Shown: piece by piece, positions 13,318-23,829 of the stretch
Position numbering within the stretch: the first letter of the stretch is position 1
Layout of the letters: each line of letters opens with the position of its first letter
DNA from: Rostratula benghalensis
Taxonomy: Eukaryota; Chordata; Aves; Charadriiformes; Rostratulidae
DNA length: 64,000 nucleotides
Reading direction: 5' to 3'
Assembly (NCBI GenBank): GCA_013399305.1
Contig: VXAI01000013.1
Span: 697,129 to 761,128, forward strand
Notes under the pieces: model-generated
Seen by the model: the letters and a program-made list of their open reading frames with translations, nothing else
Database searches by the model: none
What the model was told of the DNA's origin: nothing
Program-made: the position numbers and the translations under genes

Positions 13318-13585
13318 TATCCCTGGTGCTCAGAGGCATGATAAGAGGCAGTGGTCACCAACTGAAACATAAGGACAGTCCGCCTCAAAATCAGGAAAAC
13401 TTATTTTACTGTGAAGGTGGCTGAGCACTGGCATAGAGTCTCCACCCTTTGAGATGTACAGAAGCCATTTGGACATGGTCCTAAGCAAGTGGCCCTAGGT
13501 GGGTCTACTGGAGCAGGATGACCTCCAGGTGACCAGGTGACCTCCAGAGATCCTTCCAATCTCAACTATTCTGTGATTCTGTGGT
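13318..13585 (+). mobile_element. CR1 LINE, 3' fragment
   Basis: A degraded CR1 end begins 16 bp after the LTR terminus. It retains the end of ORF2 in outline (ACTGTGAAGGTGGCTGAGCACTGG corresponds to the TVRV-EHW part, broken by substitutions) and the 3' UTR block GACCTCCAGAGATCCTTCC, followed by CTATTCTGTGATTCTGTG, a typical CR1 3' terminus. A short internal duplication of GGTGACC occurs at about 13529-13544. It is non-coding and heavily 5'-truncated. Confidence 0.9.
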
Positions 13586-16500
13586 AACTAATGAATGAAA
13601 TCTAAGATCCACTTTTATTAAGTGGCTCAGAATTTTTTTTATTTTTTTTTTTACAGCAGCTGTAAGGCCTCCTAGGAATCATTAAATTGCATGGAAAGCT
13701 ACACAAATAACTGGCTATATAGAAATTTTCTTCTCTGAAAAACCTCAGTTGCAGTTTTTCCATTTATGTACCATTTAAGTCGTCTGACAGTGGTGCCAGT
13801 TATTCTCGAGTGTAAGCTTAGGGCAAAATACAAAACTGTATGTCTGTAGGATTTGCTTTAGCATATAATAATTTAAAAAATCATGACATGCATTTTATGA
13901 AACTGTGTCTTATTTTAGTTTCAAAAATTAATTTTCTGTATTGTCTAAATGGCTTAAAATATGGTATAAGCATTTTCCAAGCTGATATCTAATCTAAAGA
14001 AATTCATGAGTATGGCTACTAACCCTTTGAGAACAGCTCTCCTTTCTTATCTTGTACTTGTCAACATCCTTGGGACAATTTCCATTTGTTTCTAAAGCCT
14101 GTCAAATGTATAATTAGATTTGAATCCCACTGCTTTAGGTGATATTTTGGCAAGCTGTTTTAAACTCTTAAGGGCTATCCTCCCTTTTTATCTTGAAAGA
14201 ATGAGTGGAATGTCCAAAGATATATATATCTCAATGTATATGCTACAGGTAATATATTTTAACTGTGATAACTATATTGTAGGAAGTGACTGAAGAAGCA
14301 GCTTAAGTATTGCCTGAAGCACATTATATACATAGAGATATATCTTTCTGCTGTATTAATGATTATGTGCATAGATTACACAATTTCTTTGTCCACTAAC
14401 TTAAGGTAGTAGTAGTTCAGTCGTTCAAAAAAAGTCTGACTACTTCCATTTGGTACATGACAGGGACATGAAAAAAGCTTATATAGTATGTGCAATTAGA
14501 CACAATTTTTCCAGTGGGTTTGAGGTCATTTTGAAAACCTATGTCTTCTTCTAAATAGGAAAACTTTACTGCTACAGTGGATCAGAAAGAAATTGCTGTC
14601 ATCTGTGAAAAAAGTCTGAACAGGAGCTGTATGATCACTCTAAAAACTGAGACCCCAGGATATACTCAAGATTGGTGATCCTATGAAACGATTCATATCA
14701 AAAAGCAGTGAAGATTCTGCTTCCTTATATTGCTTTCTACCTCCAGGATATACAGGCTGAGTCAGCTGGGGAGGTGATATGTGCAGAGGAATTTGATTGC
14801 TTTCTTACAGCTGTAAAAGACGTGGAATTTGTGACATGGTCCAATTTCTTTCTGTTAGTGGCTTCCATCCTCCATTACTGTTCCACTGGAGGAGGATCTA
14901 ATTTAAGATATTTTTCTCCCCATCCTTTGCAAGATTTTATGACACCCCTAGGTGGGCTGATTCAGCTGTGTGGCCTTGCTCTAAACCAAACGAGTGAGAC
15001 AAGCCATTTTAAGAGTAAAACATACAACATCTTTTTATTTATTTCAGTGGATCATTTCAGGAAATGTAGGTTATAGTAAAGTGACACAGAAATGAAATTG
15101 AACAGGTATAGTAATCTTTTCTGGGGAATAAGAAAATGTGGGAACAAAAGAGGCAGAATCCTGATAATTTGCAAGTGCTGCTGATGGGTTACTGACATAA
15201 AGCCATGGTTTAATCAAGCAGACAGGCATTTTCCCATAAAATTAATTCTCAGCTTGCTTTACTGGTCACATATCAGAATACACTTTTATAGTGTTCTATA
15301 CGAAGAAAAGTCGGGGATTTTTTGTTGTTTTAAAAGACTAAAAGCAGAAATACATTTGGTTTGGGTTTTTTTATTTTGGTTTTTTTTTTTTTTTAAGTCT
15401 GAGTGTTATGCTTGTTCTATAGCTGGCAATAAATGACAATATACCTCTTCCTCAAAGTAAAAAAAAAAAAGTAACACCTCTTATACATCAATTCTCTTTG
15501 TGGATTGCTTTCTCAAATAAAATAAATCAATGAATACTGGTATTGGTACTATATTGGCTTGCATTCATTTATATTAGCTGAAAATATAATGCACTTTTAC
15601 AGTGAACTCTTTCTTGTGCTCTTCAGCTGTGACTTTGCTGAGCTGTTTTATTTCCCTTTCTCCTGCATAGTCTTGCTAAAGACTTGCTTACATGTGGAAA
15701 AACTTCTAGTATTGATAGTCTCTCTAAGCCTTTTGGAAATGTTTTTCCATTATTCTTATGACACAGAAAGATTGTCTTCTGGTCCCATGCTCCCCTCTTC
15801 CAGTTAATTTTAGCAGGGAAAAAACATGACTATTTTATATATCCTTTCCGTTTCCAATGTTCCTTTCTGTTTCCAAGACGTTTTCATTGCTTGGTGAAAG
15901 TGACAGACCAGTTTTGGATAACTTAGGAACAACTGTGATTTTCCTGATGAGTATATCCTAATATTCTATATTTTACATTTCTCATCAGTATTGTTCAACA
16001 CAAGAAAACTGGGCTGGTGGTTCTTTGAGTAGGACATAGTGGAAATATTAAGCATAGTAAATCATTCAGTTCAAAATAGTTACATCAGGCATTTAAGCTT
16101 GGAAATTAATTAACATGAGAAGAATAGAGAAGGTTGCACTATATACAGAGAATAGGAATTTTATTCAGATTTTAAACACAGCAATACTGATGAAAGTAAA
16201 ATAGTTCTGATTTATCTTTGAAATTTCAAGCTAGATTTATATTCTTAGAATATCACCTGGTTTCTTCATCTTTTTTATTTACATGCATCAATATATAAAC
16301 CTACATATATTTGTGTATATAAATATAACTGAAACATTCCTTGACTATTCCACAGTTCCAATATTGAGCTGAATGAGTGGGAAAAACTAGGTACAAAGTC
16401 AAATGAGTCTCTTAAGGACAGGAGTTTGAACACAGCTTCTAATTCAATAATAACATTAAAATAAACTCTTAGGTGAATACTGACACTACATTATATTTCA

Positions 16501-16943
16501 ATCATTTTGAAGGCCACAAATATATAGTAGTGGTTACACGAAGTTTCTGTCACAAAACCCTCTTTCCACTCACTGACTTATCTGTAAACTGCAATAAACT
16601 ATGGTTTTTATTTGTACAATAAGCTATTTACATTGTAGAGAAGAGTGATTTGGGTTATCTCACTGAAATAACAATATCTTTCTGCTTGATAATGAGGTGT
16701 TAGGATCTTTCAGAACTACATCAAAGACAGTTTAATAGCTAAACATCCATTACCTTCATTACTTTTTCTCTGTAACCTAGTCTGCCCATCCCAGCTTACT
16801 CCATCTGTGACAGAAACCTGCAGTTCTTTACTTTAGGTGGCTGCAGTGGAGGAGAAAGACAAAGGCAGCGGATTTTCATACTCCAGTTACACTGAATGAG
16901 ACAATAGCAAAGTATAGAAAAGTTGAAAAGGTTTGATACAGAT
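13586..16943. other. Unique AT-rich non-coding DNA
   Basis: No supported gene. Simple features are T-rich patches at about 13635-13653 and 15368-15395 and an A run at about 15459-15470. The 122-codon frame at 14708-15076 and the 82-codon frame at 15559-15807 have no recognisable domain; the latter is leucine/phenylalanine-rich, as expected of T-rich DNA. Confidence 0.65.
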
Positions 16944-17054
16944 TACAACAAAAACTGATTAATATAAATAATTGCATAATATATTTTATTAATCACAGCT
17001 ACAACAAAAACTGATTAATATAAATAATTGCATAATATATTTTATTAATCACAG
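16944..17054. repeat. 56-bp tandem duplication (two copies)
   Basis: Unit 1 covers 16944-16999 and unit 2 covers 17000-17055. They are identical over 55 of 56 positions by eye, differing only at the last base. The unit runs from TACAACAAAAACTG through ATAATTGCATAATATAT to TTAATCACAG. Identity this high implies a recent event, a polymorphic VNTR allele, or an assembly duplication. Confidence 0.95.
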
Positions 17055-17557
17055 GGATATTTATAATTTATTTCTACAAGGTATCACTGTGTTGAAAAAT
17101 CTGCGTGGCATGACTTAATGACACACTAGAAGAGAAGTTCAAACTTTTTCTTACTGGAGTCATCTTCATTTCAGTCATATTTTGTCTTGGTAAACTGAAA
17201 AAGAATTTGTGGCTTATGTGTGCTGATTATAAGCGCTTATAAATATATACAGATACATGTATTAACACATATGCATCTAATTATGTATATAGCCATAGGT
17301 TATTGTATGCAACCATTTTATTGGTGTAGAAATACTTGCAAAGATCCCAGGTGTATGCTCTCATACCTCTATTACTACATTACCTTTACCAGCTTTATAA
17401 AATAACTTTCCATACACAATTTTTCCCTGTCTGAGTTCCCAGAGTTTTGTTTTGAGCTTGTGGGCTCCTGTGATCTTAGGCAGTCAAAGAAATACTTATC
17501 CAAAATGGTACTTTCATGTGATTTCAGATGAAGCCACATGAGAATGAATATTCCACA
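17055..17557. other. Unique AT-rich non-coding DNA
   Basis: Nothing recognisable. A 61-codon frame at 17220-17405 has no support. Confidence 0.7.
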
Positions 17558-17979
17558 TTAAGCTGGTGGAGGGTCTAGAGAACAAGTCCTTTGAGGAGAG
17601 GCTGAGGGAACTGAGATTGTGTAGTCTGGAGAAAAGGACACTCAAGGGAGACCTTATCACTCTCTACAACTACCTTAAAGGAGGCTGTAGCAAGGTGGGG
17701 GTTGGTCTCTTTTTCCCAAGTAACAAGCAATAGGACAAAAGTAAATGGCCTTGAGTTGTGCCAGGGGAGGTTTAGTGGATATTAGGAAAAATTTGTTCAC
17801 TAAAAATGTTATCGAGCATGGGAATAGGCTGCCCAGGAGTGCTTCAGTCACGATCCTTGGAGGTATTTAGAAGACATGAAGATGTGGTGCTTACAGTGGT
17901 GAACTTGGGTGTGTGAGCTTTACAGCTGAATTCAATGCCCTTAAAGGTCCTAAAGGTCTTCTAAATAATTCTATGATTC
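17558..17979 (+). mobile_element. CR1 LINE, 3' fragment
   Basis: Collinear with the CR1 3' end: AGCTGGTGGAGGGTCTAGAG, GAGGAGAGGCTGAGGGAACTG, GGAGACCTTATCACTCTCTA, the segment corresponding to the C-terminal end of ORF2, AATAGGCTGCCCAGGAGTG, the 3' UTR block CTTAAAGGTCCTAAAGGTC, and the terminus ATTCTATGATTC. It is strongly 5'-truncated and carries small deletions and stops, so it has no coding capacity. It belongs to the same broad CR1 subtype as the element at 23234. Confidence 0.95.
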
Positions 17980-18417
17980 AGATGTAAATTTATGCATTGT
18001 CAATGAGTTTACTCAAAACTGCTTTGGAAATATTTGAGCTTTGTAATGATATTGATATGAACTTTACATAGCTGAAGTCAAAGATCACATAACTAACTAA
18101 TTTGCATAAAATTTTGAGTTTAAAAACAAAAGACATAATCATTATTGACATTTAATACACAATTTTGAACTCTTCTGAGGTGTCTAAGGCCCCTTTTTGT
18201 AGAAAGTTTTGTACAATAGACAGGAAAAATACATATAATAAGTGATATAATGAATGGAGATTGATCTAGCTCTGTGTTTGGACTACTTATGTGATTCCAG
18301 ACAGATACTTTTTGATACAGTCATGAAAAGTCACATAGTTCCCTTCTAACAGGTGTAATAAGTATAGCATGACTAATGTAATATGATTAATATATTTCAT
18401 TTTCTATTTTGGTCCCG
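17980..18417. other. Unique AT-rich non-coding DNA between two CR1 fragments
   Basis: No gene or repeat seen. Confidence 0.7.
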
Positions 18418-18689
18418 AGGCAGAAATTGATAAACTGGAGTGAGTTTGGAAGAGGGCCACCACAATGCAATACTGAAGCACTTGCCCTGTAAGGAAAAGC
18501 TGAGGGAGCTGAGCTTGTCCAGCCTAGAGAGACAGCTTCGGGAGAACTGAACGTCTGCCCCCAAAGCCTTTATGAAGGATATTGAGAAATCAGACTTAGC
18601 CTCTTCACCGTGGTGCATAGTGACAGAGCAAGGCAAAATGAAGCTAGGCTGATAGAAAAGAGATAAAGACAGGATATAAGGAGAAATTT
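18418..18689 (+). mobile_element. CR1 LINE fragment of a different subtype, 3' end lost
   Basis: Matches the ORF2 C-terminal region of a CR1 subtype distinct from its neighbours. Landmarks are GATAAACTGGAGTGAGTTTG, AGGGCCACCACAATGC, GCACTTGCCCTGTAAGGA, AAGCTGAGGGAGCTGAGC, CTCTTCACCGTGGTGCATAG and GGATATAAGGAGAAATTT. It then stops abruptly, without the remaining ORF2 end or the CR1 3' terminus, where LTR sequence begins at about 18690. Internal deletions break any frame. Confidence 0.85.
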
Positions 18690-18883
18690 GATCTTGGCTG
18701 TTATAGCAATATGTATAAGCAAGAGCCTTTCTGCATACCATCCCTCAGCATTAACTATAAACACCAGATCTCATCTGCTAGAAGCAGGCACTGTCTGAAA
18801 AATATGCTATCAATATCAGACAGTTAAAAGAGGCTTCAAGTTTAAAAAAGAAAATTGGTTCTGTTTTACCTCAAACCAGGATA
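18690..18883 (-). mobile_element. ERV LTR fragment (family C), reverse strand
   Basis: Read on the reverse strand, it begins with the LTR start TGGTTTGAGGTAAAACAGA, which is also present at 26044, and continues to AGGCTCTTGCTTATAC and GCTATAACAGCCAAGATC before breaking off against the CR1. About the first third of the ~600-bp LTR is preserved. The promoter region is missing. Because this piece and the LTR at 26044 are homologous, both give a similar spurious peptide (…CR-ALAYTYCYN…), which is not a gene. Confidence 0.85.
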
Positions 18884-20287
18884 GGTACACAACTGTGTAA
18901 GCAATGTTGTCCAGGGGTACCTGTGGGGCAGCCCTGTGATTGATCATCATGACTAGAGCAGGACAATAAGTCAAATATGTTGTTATACCCACACCACATG
19001 AGTCAGGAGGACAGGGATGTAAGTGGAGTGATGGTCTTCCCTGGACTGTGAGAAAACACCTCAGTGAATGATCAAGCATCCTGGCATTACTACATCAGTG
19101 CAAATTCCAGGTCTAGTGGCATTGGTAGCTATTAACTATATCACAGCTATTCACAGTTTCACAATAAACTCTAGACGTAGGGTTTTTTTTTGTTTATTAT
19201 TTCTTTTGTTATGTATTTCAATTCTGAGTTAGAACTGGATTGTTAAAAATACATTTTTAATACATATACATTAAAAATGTATATACATTGAAAGGATTTC
19301 AATTAAAATTTTTATCATTTAGGACAACAACATGGGCGATAGATTATGTAGTCTTATGGCAAAATTTATCTATTTCTTTTGGGCACTAATGCATTTTATT
19401 TCATACGAGTCTTTTAATTCAGAATAGCTGCATATAATAGGACAATAGTAATATTTTCAAAAGTGAGTTGCATCTTTCTGCTATGAGCCAGCATACTCTG
19501 CACTTATACTATGAGCTACCATTCAGCGGTTTTTAAACCACAGAAAGCAAGGCTGATGTTCTTTTCTGCAGATGGTGAAAATCGGTGTTCATAAATAGGC
19601 ACTCTTGGATCAATTAATGTGCACTCAGGACACAAGAAATGGAGGCTTCTAAAGCAAGGGCAACGTGTCTTGTTCCTTATTGATTTTTTTTTTCTATTGA
19701 TTCATACCATTGATAGTGCTTGCTTTGTAACCTGTTCTCAAGGTAGCCTACAGTGTCAAAATGAAAGTGCTTTTCCCCATCCTTCTAAAAAACACCAGCT
19801 CCATTGTGATGTCCTTACAAGAACAACTTTTTCACAGCACGTTTGCAGAATGTGTGATTGCTTTCAGTGACATAAAGATTTGATTAGAAATTGGTGGTAC
19901 TTGACATCATTAACATTCCTTTATTATTCACCTATATCTTGTACAATATCATCTTTATTTTTGCAGAATATCCTCCTTAGCCTTATCTAACTCTGAATCT
20001 GCATTTATGTACACTTTTTTTTTTTTAAATTTTTTATAATAATTTTTATAATACATATCTTCCAGGTCCATAGAAAAGATAATGGAGATTTGAGGCTAGT
20101 GGAAGGAGAGAGATGGAACAATTTATTTGACACAACAAAGCCTAGCACAGTTGAAATTATCTCATAAAACAACTTCATAAGCTGTCCCGTTAACTTGGTG
20201 CTATACTTTCCCTACTCAAGAAGAACAGAGGGGAATTTTATGATGAATCACCATCATCTTGAGGTGGTTTTTTGTGTAGTTGTTGTG
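18884..20287. other. Mostly unique non-coding DNA
   Basis: 18884-19090 is less AT-rich and could be a decayed repeat, but I cannot classify it. From 19090 the sequence is ordinary AT-rich DNA with T runs at about 19183-19192 and 20018-20028. The 83-codon frame at 19619-19870 has no recognisable domain. Confidence 0.55.
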
Positions 20288-20398
20288 TTTGTTTTGCTTT
20301 GTTTTGGGTTTTTTGGGTTTTTCTTGTCTTGTTTTGTTTTGTTTTGCTTTGCTTTGTTTTGTTTTGCTTTGTTTTGTTTTGTTTTGGTTTGTTTTTTT
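20288..20398. repeat. (TTTTG)n-type pentanucleotide tract
   Basis: About 110 bp of interrupted TTTTG, TTTGC and TTTGG units. A 5-bp period has no stop codons in several frames, so it generates long low-complexity frames on both strands (20195-20746, 20272-20646, 20216-20554, 20238-20612). None of these is a gene. Confidence 0.95.
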
Positions 20399-20436
20399 CC
20401 AGGAATAATGCCATTTGGAACCCCTCTGCCTTCTGG

Positions 20437-20727
20437 CTGCTCTCAGTTGAGTGTGGGCATGGTCCCACAACCTCCCCAGGCCCAGCTCCCCACAGGGGCT
20501 CTTGTTTCTGGGAAGCAACCCCCAAGATTTGCCAGACTCTTCCCATGGAGGCACTGGCAGAGCTTAAGCTCAGACAGAGGAGACAGCCAGCACTTGGCCT
20601 CGAGGCAGGCACTGAAACCAGCTCAGCCCAGCTTCAGCCAAGGTGAGACATTCCTGACGCCTGTGCTCTCAAGACAGAGCAGAATCAAAAACTATTCACT
20701 AGCAACTTCAAAAATCATCTTTACAGG
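20437..20727 (+). repeat. Unclassified dispersed repeat, copy 2
   Basis: Partner of 6111-6369 in the same orientation. The exact 14-mer AGAGCTTAAGCTCA is at 20559-20572. This copy is more GC-rich and carries a short extra block (CTGGGAAGCAACCCCC) compared with copy 1. The TTTTG tract lies immediately to its left, and 20399-20436 between them may also belong to the element. Element class is unknown. Confidence 0.65.
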
Positions 20728-23233
20728 TTCTGTTGTATCAATATAACCACTGAAATATTTTACTGATCTATTTTTTTTCCCCTTCAAATGCTGCATAAAT
20801 ATGTGATAAAAGAATGTAAAATTGAATACATTGTATTGTTCTGTAGCGACTGTACTCTGCTGACATTGAACTACAAAGTAACTGCAATATTATGAGACAG
20901 TCACATTTTTATAAGAGGAATTTTGATCGTTCTGCTCTTGTGCTTTCTTTGCTTACAAAATACCTTTTTTTCCCTCCTGTTAGGAAAATCAGTGGCCTCT
21001 GGGCATCTGTTTACATTAAAGCTTTTAAATGTTCTGAAAACTTATTTTTATTTCAGCTGAGGAAAGTCGAAAGAGGCTAGGAAGAATCACAAAACAATAA
21101 TTGTTCTATGCAGCAAGATTTTGAAAAATTCAAATTATCTGACTTCCTAAATACAATTTAAAACAGTTAATTTTTTTGCCTCTCTTTTGTCTTCAGTTTA
21201 TTGGGTAATAGAAGCATGTTAAGATGACATGTTAGAAGAAGACTTAAAAGGTTCTCTTTCTGTTAGCCATTCTATAAGTGACCATTTGGGTACTAGGAAA
21301 GATGTTTGAATAAGTTAAATTTTGATAAATCAGATTAACACAATGAATAAATTTGATTCTGTGAATTAATTCATTTGGACACTGTGACTGTAATGACCTG
21401 TTTTGTTGTAGTCAGGTAATGTAACTTTTAGGAAGTTCACATGAGACAAAAACATAGGCAGTAAGTCCAGGGCAGTAAATCTTACTGCCATAGAAAGTAA
21501 CATAGGTATATTGTTCACAGGTTTAGAAGAAACACTATGCTTTAAATATAACTAGAACTAATCTGACAAATAATAATAAAAAAAAACCCACAACAAAAAC
21601 ATGTGAAGCACAAGTACAATGACCTCCACATTGACAAAACATAAACATTTCACATTGCAAAAATATAAAACTATTTGAGACACTTCTGATGTCTTTGATT
21701 TATCTTTTTACTATGACACACCAATGTGACAGTTGTTGGAGGCAGGTAAACAGCCATAATCTCTTGAGGTGCCAGTAAAACTGACAGAATTTATAAGGAC
21801 TTGTTTACTTCTTTTCTCATGTCCCAACTTTGATTAAAAATTGAAAGATATTTTTAAAATTTCTAAACAAATCTCTCAGAAAAAGGTTTACAATAGAAGT
21901 CGAATTTTTAATCTATGCTTTTTCTTTCGTGGCTTGTTAACTTTGAATTTTCTGACTAAATATTACTTTTATTTCCAGCATTCAAGAATTTTTATCTTTA
22001 TAAATATTAAAATCAGAATGAGTCCTTAATTCCAATAAATTATTAGTTTTGAAATTATTTGAAGGTAACATTGCAAATTTGAAGTTGTACCCACTCTATT
22101 CTGTAGTACCTTTCACTTCAGAAATTTTAAGCAGACAAGTCCAAGAGAAAAGCAGGTATATGGAAAAGAATAAAACATCCTCTAAGCCAACTATCCAACA
22201 CAAAAGTAAAAGCAATGGTTCATATCAAAACAGTTTGTAAACATATGGAAGGATTTCTGTCACCAAATGAGTTAATCATCCTCTCAGACACATCAGAGAC
22301 ATCAAAGGCAAATACCTGAAACATAAACTTTAGTACCAAGCTTATCCTAATAGCAGAATCAACTGGCAGAATATGGGAGCTGTGAGATATATTTTCCACT
22401 AATGCAAAATCCAAATCTCTATTATAGTCTTTTCTGGTGGGCAAGGAGGCAATTGTCTCAATCCATATTTTGTTGGTTTGTTTTGTTTTTTTTTTTTTTT
22501 TTTTTCAAATTAGGTTTTAAGATCAGCCTTTGTTAATCATATGGTACAAGTCTTATTTTTCAAGCTATCAGAAATTACAAGCCTGGAAGAACAAGCTAAA
22601 CACAGATCTGAAGATGAAACCAATTGAATTCCAGTCCTGATTTTGTCTTGTAGATTCTCATTTTGTTAAATTTATCATTCCCATAGTTCCACTGGCATTT
22701 CTGAAAAGATTCTAATTAATGGTTGCAAAAGATATAATCTGATATCTAATGTTAGCCAAAATAATGTGTGCATCCTGTGTACTGTTTGCAATCACAGGTA
22801 CTGTTCATGTTTCAGAGAGATGGCATTTTAGCAATGGTTAGAAATGCTTTACCTAATAGCTTTTACATTGTCTTTCTTTCTCTTGTCTTTCTATTCAACA
22901 TCATCTTTTCAGGCAAAACCAACACATAAAGAACCAGACATGACTGCCTTTATATAGACAAATGTAGCAGCATGCCACAGAAGCATAGCATGACAAAAGT
23001 TTTCAGGGTACAGAAAATTAAGAAAATCTGCGAGCAACTCACATTGCTCCACAATATATCTGTAGCATAAAGCGCATCTCTAGTAGAACATCTGACATGT
23101 GTCAGCATGGCTGTTCTGGGAGAATGCCAGATATGGTTTTAAAATTTGACGGTCTCTCTGATCAGTATACTTATGTCCTAACATCTTTGCAAAGACGCCT
23201 ATATCCATGTACTGCTTATGTTTTTGAAGAAGC
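20728..23233. other. Unique AT-rich non-coding DNA
   Basis: No supported gene. A 20-base T run at 22486-22505 is preceded by TTTTG-like units. Short open frames here have no recognisable similarity. Confidence 0.65.
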
Positions 23234-23829
23234 ATTCAGCACTGGTGAAACCCCATCCTGAGTACCATGTACAGTTTTGGGCCCCTTACCACAAAAAAAG
23301 ACATTGAGGTGCCAGAGTGGATCCAGAGAAATGAACAACAAAGCTGGGGAGTAACCAGCTGCTTAGCTGGTGAGTCTGGAGAGTAAGCCTTATGAGAAGA
23401 GGCTGAGGGAGCTGGGGTTGTTTGGCCAAGAGAAAAGGAGGCTGAGGGGAGACCTTATAGCTTTCTAAAACTACCTGGGAGAGGGCTGTAGAGAGGCAGG
23501 TAACAAGTAACAAGTGATAGGACAAGAGGAAATGGCCTCCAGTTGCACCGGGGGAGGTTTAGACTGGATATTAGGCAAATTTTTTACACTGAAAGAGTTA
23601 TTAAACATTGGAATAGGCTGCCCAGGAAGTGGTTGAGGCACCATACCCGGAGGTATTCAAAAGATGAGTTGACTTAATGCTTAGTGGCATGGCTTACTGA
23701 TGGGGTGTGTTTGTTTGGGTTTTTTTGGTTGCTGGTGTTTTGTTTTGGTTTTTTTTTTTCAAAGCTAGGTTGATGATTGGACTAGATGTCCTTAAAGGTC
23801 CCTTCCAACACAGAGAATTCTGTGATCCT
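23234..23829 (+). mobile_element. CR1 LINE, 3' fragment with internal T/G-rich insertion
   Basis: Landmarks in order: GCACTGGTGAAACCCCATCC, GAGTACCATGTACAG (the EYC region of ORF2), GACATTGAGGTGCCAGAG, AGAAGAGGCTGAGGGAGCTG, GGGGAGACCTTATAGC, AATAGGCTGCCCAGGAAGTG, then AAAGGTCCCTTCCAAC and a terminus TTCTGTGATCCTA. The 3' UTR is interrupted at about 23704-23762 by a T- and TTTTG-rich block between CTGATGGGG and GCTAGGTTGATG, which are close together in related copies. Truncation and stops make it non-coding. Confidence 0.95.

Noticed and set aside
14708..15076. 122-codon frame as a possible gene
   Set aside because: No domain or similarity that I recognise, and base composition is the same as the flanks.
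20195..20746. 183-codon open frame and its companions on both strands
   Set aside because: They are produced by the TTTTG pentanucleotide tract plus GC-rich repeat sequence; the peptides are Phe/Leu/Cys- or Lys/Gln/Thr-periodic and have no domain.
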